DNA of 64,000 bases, from NCBI RefSeq assembly GCF_006438845.1, contig NZ_RCZJ01000002.1, positions 509,145-573,144 of the forward strand, in the 5' to 3' direction. The stretch comes from Variovorax ginsengisoli. GTDB taxonomy: Bacteria > Pseudomonadota > Gammaproteobacteria > Burkholderiales > Burkholderiaceae_C. The position numbers were made by a program, and so were the translations under genes. The notes under the pieces are model-generated. The model searched no databases. It was given only the letters and a program-made list of their open reading frames with translations, and had not been told where the DNA came from. Shown in pieces: positions 59,650-64,000 of this stretch (position 1 is the first letter of the stretch; each line of letters starts with the position of its first letter).

Positions 59650-61703
59650 GCCGACCGCCGCACCAGCAGGTTGCCGAAACCGTCGACCTCGGCATCGAAG
59701 CCGGGCTCGAGCCACACCGTGGTGTCGGCCTGCTCCAGGATCGCCGGGCCGGCGACGCGCGCGCCGACAGGCAGGTCAAGCCGCGCATAGCGCACCGCGT
59801 CATGCCACTGGCCTTGATGGAACACGCGCTGCGTGCCCAGTGGCTGCGTGCTGCCCTCGCCTTCCGGTGCCAGCACCGCCAGGTCGAACTTCGGCCGCAC
59901 GCCGATGCGCGCATAGCGCAGGTTCATCACGCGGATCGCGATGCCGTCGAGCACGCGGCCGAAGGCGGCGGCATAGGCCGCCTCGAAGGCGCTGCGGATC
60001 GCCTTGCGCGTGAGTGCGGAGCCGGTGCCTTCGGGCAGCGTGACCGGCAGCGTGTGCGTCTGGCCCGCATAGAGCATGTCGAAGGCGACGATCTCGCGCA
60101 CCGCGTCGAAGCGCACACCGGAGGAATCGAGGCGCTGCTGGCACGTGCCCGACAACGCGGCGATGCGTCGCTGCACGTCGGCCACGTCGAGGTCGTCGAG
60201 CGGCTTGTTGAGGGTCTGCACCGCGTCGTGCCGCATGTCGGCGATCACGCAGCCCAGCGCCGAGGTCACGCCGGGGTAGCGCGGCACGATGCCGGTGGCC
60301 ACACCGACCTCGCGCATCATGGCGCAGACATGCAGCGCACCGCCGCCGCCGAAGGGCATGTAGGCGAAGCGCCGTGGGTCGTGCCCACGCTCGATCGACA
60401 CCAGCCGCACCGCGCCGGCCATGCGCGCATTGGCCACCGTGAGGATCGCCTCGGCCGCCTGGTACACGTCGATGTCCAGCGGCCGCGCCACGTGCGTGTC
60501 GATGGCCAGCCGGGACGCCTCGGCGTCCAGCGCCGCGAGCAACCCGCCGCCCAGCGGCCGGTCTGCCGCGATGCGGCCGAGCAGCACGTTGGCGTCGGTC
60601 ACGGTCGGGCGCGTGTTCCCGCGGCCGTAGCAGGCCGGGCCCGGAATGCTGCCGGCCGATTCGGGGCCGACCTGCAGCATGCCGCTGGCATCGACCGAGG
60701 CGATGGAGCCGCCGCCCGCACCGATGGTCTCGATCTGGATCATCGGCGAGCGCACCACCATGCCGAACTCGATGGAAGTCTGCGCGGCCAGCGCGGCCTC
60801 GCCGCCGGCGATCAGCGAGACGTCGAAGGACGTGCCGCCCATGTCGCCCGTGATCGCATCGGGGAAGCCCGCGGCGCGCGCGATGGCGGCGCAGGCGATC
60901 ACGCCCGCAGCCGGGCCCGAGAGCGCGGTGCGCACCGGCAGATCGCTCGCGGTCTGGCGCGACATCACGCCGCCGTTGCTCTGCACCACCAGCAGTTCGC
61001 CGGCGAAGCCCTGGCCGCGCAGGTCGGATTCGAGCCGCTCCAGGTAGCTGCCGACCACCGGCTGCAATGCGGCGTTGAGCGTGGCCGTGGAGCAGCGCTC
61101 GAACTCGCGGATCTCGGGCAGCACCTCGTAGGCCGAAGTGACGTGCGGGTTGGGCCACAGCGCCCGCACCGCCTCGACGGCCAGCCGCTCGTTCTCGGCG
61201 TTGGCGTAGGTGTTGATGAAGAACACGCAGACTGCCTCGCAGCCCGCGGCCAGCAGCGCGCGTGCTTCGGCGCGCACCTGGTCGAGATCGACCGCCGTGT
61301 GCAGCGTGCCGTCGGCCAGCACGCGCTCGTCGACCTCGCGACGCAGGTCGCGTGGCACGACGGGCAGGAAGCTGCCGCGCAGGCCCCAGGTCTGCGGCCG
61401 GTCGCGGCGGCGCATCTCGAGCACGTCGCGAAAGCCGCGCGTGGTGATGATGCCGGTGCGCGCCACCTTGCGCTCGAGCAGCGCGTTGGTGCCGACCGTC
61501 GTGCCATGCACGATGGTGGCGATGGCGGCGGCCGAATCGGCCACGCGCGCCACGCCGTTCATGAAGCCGCGCGCTTCTTCGCCGCGCGTGGAAGGCACCT
61601 TGACGATGCGGGCCGTGCCCTTGGCTTCGTCGAGCACGAAGAGGTCGGTGAAGGTGCCGCCGACATCGACGCCGACGACCAGGGAGGAATCAGGAGAAGT
61701 CAT
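59646..61703 (-). CDS. hyuA: Hydantoinase/oxoprolinase family, subunit A (HyuA)
   Basis: 685 residues. The ATPase phosphate loop is GVDVGGTFTD (about 11-20), followed by a second such motif GDMGGTSFDVSL. HyuA and HyuB together form ATP-dependent ring-opening hydrolases (N-methylhydantoinase, 5-oxoprolinase, acetone carboxylase relatives). The HyuB gene lies immediately upstream with a 4-base overlap. With the neighbouring genes it should open a lactam, imide or hydantoin ring; the substrate is not known. Confidence 0.9.
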   Translation of the reverse strand: MTSPDSSLVVGVDVGGTFTDLFVLDEAKGTARIVKVPSTRGEEARGFMNGVARVADSAAAIATIVHGTTVGTNALLERKVARTGIITTRGFRDVLEMRRRDRPQTWGLRGSFLPVVPRDLRREVDERVLADGTLHTAVDLDQVRAEARALLAAGCEAVCVFFINTYANAENERLAVEAVRALWPNPHVTSAYEVLPEIREFERCSTATLNAALQPVVGSYLERLESDLRGQGFAGELLVVQSNGGVMSRQTASDLPVRTALSGPAAGVIACAAIARAAGFPDAITGDMGGTSFDVSLIAGGEAALAAQTSIEFGMVVRSPMIQIETIGAGGGSIASVDASGMLQVGPESAGSIPGPACYGRGNTRPTVTDANVLLGRIAADRPLGGGLLAALDAEASRLAIDTHVARPLDIDVYQAAEAILTVANARMAGAVRLVSIERGHDPRRFAYMPFGGGGALHVCAMMREVGVATGIVPRYPGVTSALGCVIADMRHDAVQTLNKPLDDLDVADVQRRIAALSGTCQQRLDSSGVRFDAVREIVAFDMLYAGQTHTLPVTLPEGTGSALTRKAIRSAFEAAYAAAFGRVLDGIAIRVMNLRYARIGVRPKFDLAVLAPEGEGSTQPLGTQRVFHQGQWHDAVRYARLDLPVGARVAGPAILEQADTTVWLEPGFDAEVDGFGNLLVRRSA

Positions 61704-63421
61704 TCAACCGCTTTCTTCGACGCGCCACCCTCGGCGCTCACATAGCCCATCGCCACATCGGCCGCGCGCTGCGCGGGGGGCCGCTCGGCGGCATGGCCCC
61801 AGCCGCCGCCACCGGGTGTCTCCAGGCGCACGCGCTCGCCGTGCGCCAGCCGGATGCCGCGCATCTTCGAGACCATCGGCGGCGTGTGCCATTGGCCGTC
61901 GTTCTCGTACTGGAAGACGTTGACCGCGCCCGGCCCGCCGCCGGCGATGCCCTTGGGCGGCGAGGTGCCGCGTTCGCCGAAGACGAACACTTCGGCGTCC
62001 TTCTCCAGCAGCTCGATCTCGTAGACGGCGCCCAGGCCGCCGCGGTACTGGCCGTCACCGCCGGAGTCGGCGCGCAGCGACCACTCGGTAAAGCGCACCG
62101 GGTAGGCGGCTTCGAGGATTTCCAGCGGCGGGATCGTTGCGGTCGAGATCGGCGCATTGCCGTGCGCCAGCCCGTCGCCGGCCGAGTGGCCGCCATGGCC
62201 ACCGCCGAAGAAACTGAACATGACCCAGCGCTGGCCTTCACGGCCGGGGTCGCTGCGGTGGCCCGCGATCGACAGCGCGTTGATGGTGCCGTAGGCATGC
62301 GCCACCGCGCGCGACGGGTCGGCCTGCGCCGCGGCGCTGAAGATCACGTCGATCATGCGCAGGATGGTTTCGGTGTAGCCGCCCATCGGGCGCGGGCGCT
62401 CGGCGCTGATCACCAGCTTGTCGGGGATCACGAAGTCCACCGCATCGAGCACGCCGGCGTTCGCGGGCACGTCGGGGAACAGGTGCTTGAGCGCGACATA
62501 GCAGGCGGCCACCGCGGTGGCGCGCGAGATGTTGACCGGCCCCGCGCATTGCGGCGAGGTGCGCGAGAAGTCGAGCGACAGCCGCTCGCCGGCCACCGTC
62601 ATGTCCAGCGCGATGGTCAGCGGCACGTTGGTGATGCCGTCGTTGTCGAGCACGTCCTCGAAGCTGTAGCGCCCGTCGGGCAGCGCGGCGATGTGCGAGC
62701 GCATCAGGCGCAGCGCGCGGCTGCGCAGTTCGCCCAGCGCGTTCAGCACCAGGTCGTCGCCGTACTCGTCGAGCAGGCCGTTCAGCCGCTTCTCGCCGAG
62801 TTCGAGCGCCGCGAGTTGGCCGTTCAGGTCGCCCCACAGACTGTCGGGCAGGCGCGTGTTGGCCTGCAGGATGGCGAGCACGTCGGCGTCGAGCTGGCCG
62901 CCCCGCACGATGCGCACCGAGGGGATCTGCACCGCCTCCTGCCAGCACTCGGTCGCTGCCGGGTTGTAGTTGCCCGGCACCGCGCCGCCCACGTCGTGCC
63001 AGTGCGCGGCCGACGCCATGTAGCAGTACAGCTTTCCGTTGCGGAAGAAGGGCTTGACCAGCTTGAAGTCGTTGGCGTGCGTGCCGCCCTCGTAGGCGTC
63101 GTTGCTGATCCAGATGTCGCCGTCCTGCATGCCGCCGCGCGACGCGGCCGCGAGGGCCGTGGCGCGCACCGCGAAGGCCATGGCACCGACAAACACCGGC
63201 AGGCCCGACTTGCCCTGCACCAGCGTGTCGCCGGTGGTGGCGTCGTACAGGCCATGGCAGGCGTCGTGTGCCTCGGCAATGATGGGATTGAACGCGCTGC
63301 GATACAGCGTCGCGTCCATCTCGTCGGCCACCTGTTCGAGGCGGCCACGCAGCACGGCGAGCGTGACGGGGTCGAGCATGGCGGACGCTGAGGACGCGTC
63401 TGCGGCGTGGGTTTCAGGCAT
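61700..63421 (-). CDS. hyuB: Hydantoinase/oxoprolinase family, subunit B (HyuB)
   Basis: 573 residues. The start LDPVTLAVLRGRLEQVADEM, the metal-binding EAHDACHGLYD and FGGGHGGHSAGDGLAHGN segments, and the GERGTSPPKGIAGG end motif are those of HyuB. It is the partner of HyuA. The ATG at 63421 overlaps the LeuD-like stop by 8 bases and is preferred to an in-frame upstream start. Confidence 0.9.
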   Translation of the reverse strand: MPETHAADASSASAMLDPVTLAVLRGRLEQVADEMDATLYRSAFNPIIAEAHDACHGLYDATTGDTLVQGKSGLPVFVGAMAFAVRATALAAASRGGMQDGDIWISNDAYEGGTHANDFKLVKPFFRNGKLYCYMASAAHWHDVGGAVPGNYNPAATECWQEAVQIPSVRIVRGGQLDADVLAILQANTRLPDSLWGDLNGQLAALELGEKRLNGLLDEYGDDLVLNALGELRSRALRLMRSHIAALPDGRYSFEDVLDNDGITNVPLTIALDMTVAGERLSLDFSRTSPQCAGPVNISRATAVAACYVALKHLFPDVPANAGVLDAVDFVIPDKLVISAERPRPMGGYTETILRMIDVIFSAAAQADPSRAVAHAYGTINALSIAGHRSDPGREGQRWVMFSFFGGGHGGHSAGDGLAHGNAPISTATIPPLEILEAAYPVRFTEWSLRADSGGDGQYRGGLGAVYEIELLEKDAEVFVFGERGTSPPKGIAGGGPGAVNVFQYENDGQWHTPPMVSKMRGIRLAHGERVRLETPGGGGWGHAAERPPAQRAADVAMGYVSAEGGASKKAVE

Positions 63422-63920
63422 CGAGGGGTTCCTTGCCAGCACGCTGGCGCAATTGATTGACCAGTCCGCCGGCGCGGACCATGTCGAGAAGAAAACGGGG
63501 GATCGGTTCGCACGCGAGGTGACGGCCGTCGGGCGCCGTCACGGCCGGCGCATCGGCATCGAAGGCAATGTGCTCGCCGTCGTGCAGCGACTCGGCCTCG
63601 GCACAGGTCAGCAGCAGCAGCCCGACGTTGAAGGCGTTGCGAAAGTAAAGACCGCTGTACGACGGCGCGATGACCGCGGCCACGCCCAGGTGCACCAGTG
63701 CGGCGGCCGCCTGTTCGCGCGACGAGCCGATGCCGAAATTGGGGCCGGCGACGAGCACGTCGCCACGCCGCACCTCGCGCGCGAATTCGGGCCGCACGGC
63801 TTCGAGGCAGTGCGTCGCGATGACGTCGATGCCGTGCTTCATCGCATGGCCGGGCGCCAGCAGGTCGGTGTCGACATCGGCGCCCAGGCGCCAGACACGG
63901 TGGGTCAGCGCCGCGTTCAT
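63414..63920 (-). CDS. 3-Isopropylmalate dehydratase small-subunit-like protein (LeuD/DmdB type)
   Basis: 168 residues, the short LeuD form. The swivel-domain signature GPNFGIGSSREQ (Gly65, Ser66, Ser67, Arg68) and SGLYFRNAFNVGLLLL are intact, with DVDTDLLAPG at the start. It pairs with the large iron-sulfur subunit whose gene enters the window at the right edge, forming a hydratase for a maleate- or malate-like acid. Because of the lyase and hydantoinase genes in the same operon, a role in leucine synthesis is unlikely. It overlaps both neighbours by 4 and 8 bases. Confidence 0.88.
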   Translation of the reverse strand: MNAALTHRVWRLGADVDTDLLAPGHAMKHGIDVIATHCLEAVRPEFAREVRRGDVLVAGPNFGIGSSREQAAAALVHLGVAAVIAPSYSGLYFRNAFNVGLLLLTCAEAESLHDGEHIAFDADAPAVTAPDGRHLACEPIPRFLLDMVRAGGLVNQLRQRAGKEPLDA

Positions 63921-64000
63921 GCGAGCACCTCGCGCGGGTCGGTGACAAAGCCGCGCAACGCCGCGGCGGCCACGGTGTAGGGCGAGCCCAGGTACACCTG
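63917..64000 (-). CDS. 3-Isopropylmalate dehydratase large-subunit-like protein (LeuC type), C-terminal end
   Basis: Only the last 27 residues are in the window; they read QVYLGSPYTVAAAALRGFV and end in DPREVLA, matching the C-terminus of LeuC-type aconitase-family large subunits. The stop overlaps the LeuD-like start by 4 bases. The gene runs off the right edge. Confidence 0.8.
   Translation of the reverse strand, partial: QVYLGSPYTVAAAALRGFVTDPREVLA

Noticed and set aside
59802..61745. 647-codon open frame on the plus strand
   Set aside because: Antisense shadow of hyuA with low-complexity composition.
1..64000. CRISPR array, prophage or integrase-bearing island
   Set aside because: No regularly spaced repeats, phage structural genes, integrase, transposase or tRNA attachment site were seen.

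Overview
The window is GC-rich, densely coded DNA from a Burkholderiales bacterium, most likely a Comamonadaceae member close to Variovorax or Acidovorax. This placement is an inference. It rests on many solitary TctC-type (Bug) binding proteins and TRAP transporters, a beta-proteobacterial class A RNase P RNA gene, a TetR/FadE/DUF2147/FadN/FadA fatty-acid block, and intergenic palindromic repeats of the kind common in that family. No tRNA, rRNA, IS element, prophage or CRISPR array was seen.

Layout. 1-10709: a divergent catabolic and uptake region. On the minus strand lie an amidohydrolase (cut by the window edge), a TctC protein, a class III CoA-transferase and an enoyl-CoA hydratase. On the plus strand lie an iron-dependent alcohol dehydrogenase, a TctC protein, a complete TRAP transporter, a second amidohydrolase and an FMN alpha-hydroxy-acid dehydrogenase. 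10734-15354: CorA-type channel, B3-like metallo-hydrolase, NUDIX/metallo-beta-lactamase fusion and an RsuA-type pseudouridine synthase lacking the usual catalytic Asp. 15373-18938: LacI regulator, perfect 16-bp operator, TctC protein and glucarate dehydratase. 18985-19317: rnpB. 19379-28016: housekeeping genes (cysK, FAD oxidoreductase, queuosine-precursor type transporter, flavin reductase, ProQ/FinO protein, htpX, and an overlapping pyrC/NYN-LOTUS/DUF3025 unit). 28196-32744: amidase and a second TRAP system whose M and P genes are separated by a ~215-bp imperfect palindrome. 32772-36691: Rnk-like protein and a glutamate/aspartate-type ABC importer (gltIJKL order). 37046-41353: LysR, 2-hydroxyacid dehydrogenase, Atm1-type ABC exporter, YciA thioesterase.

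41364-47861: a compact TetR-controlled locus. The periplasmic binding protein (NMT1/THI5 type) is transcribed to the left. TetR, permease, an epimerase-like protein, a GNAT protein, a DapA-like protein and the ATPase are transcribed to the right. The same palindrome lies in both intergenic regions and overlaps good sigma70-type promoter elements. 47967-56674: beta-oxidation block, with a DUF559 endonuclease-like gene bracketed by inverted REP-like units inserted between fadN and fadA; the TetR gene at its head starts next to a 34-bp palindrome. 56787-64000: a seven-gene operon, each gene overlapping the next by 4 to 8 bases (LeuC-like, LeuD-like, HyuB, HyuA, isochorismatase-fold, FAD oxidoreductase, isocitrate-lyase/PEP-mutase family).

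The best candidates for undescribed biology are the seven-gene hydantoinase/aconitase/lyase operon, the TetR-controlled ABC locus with three embedded enzymes, and the REP-DUF559-REP cassette.
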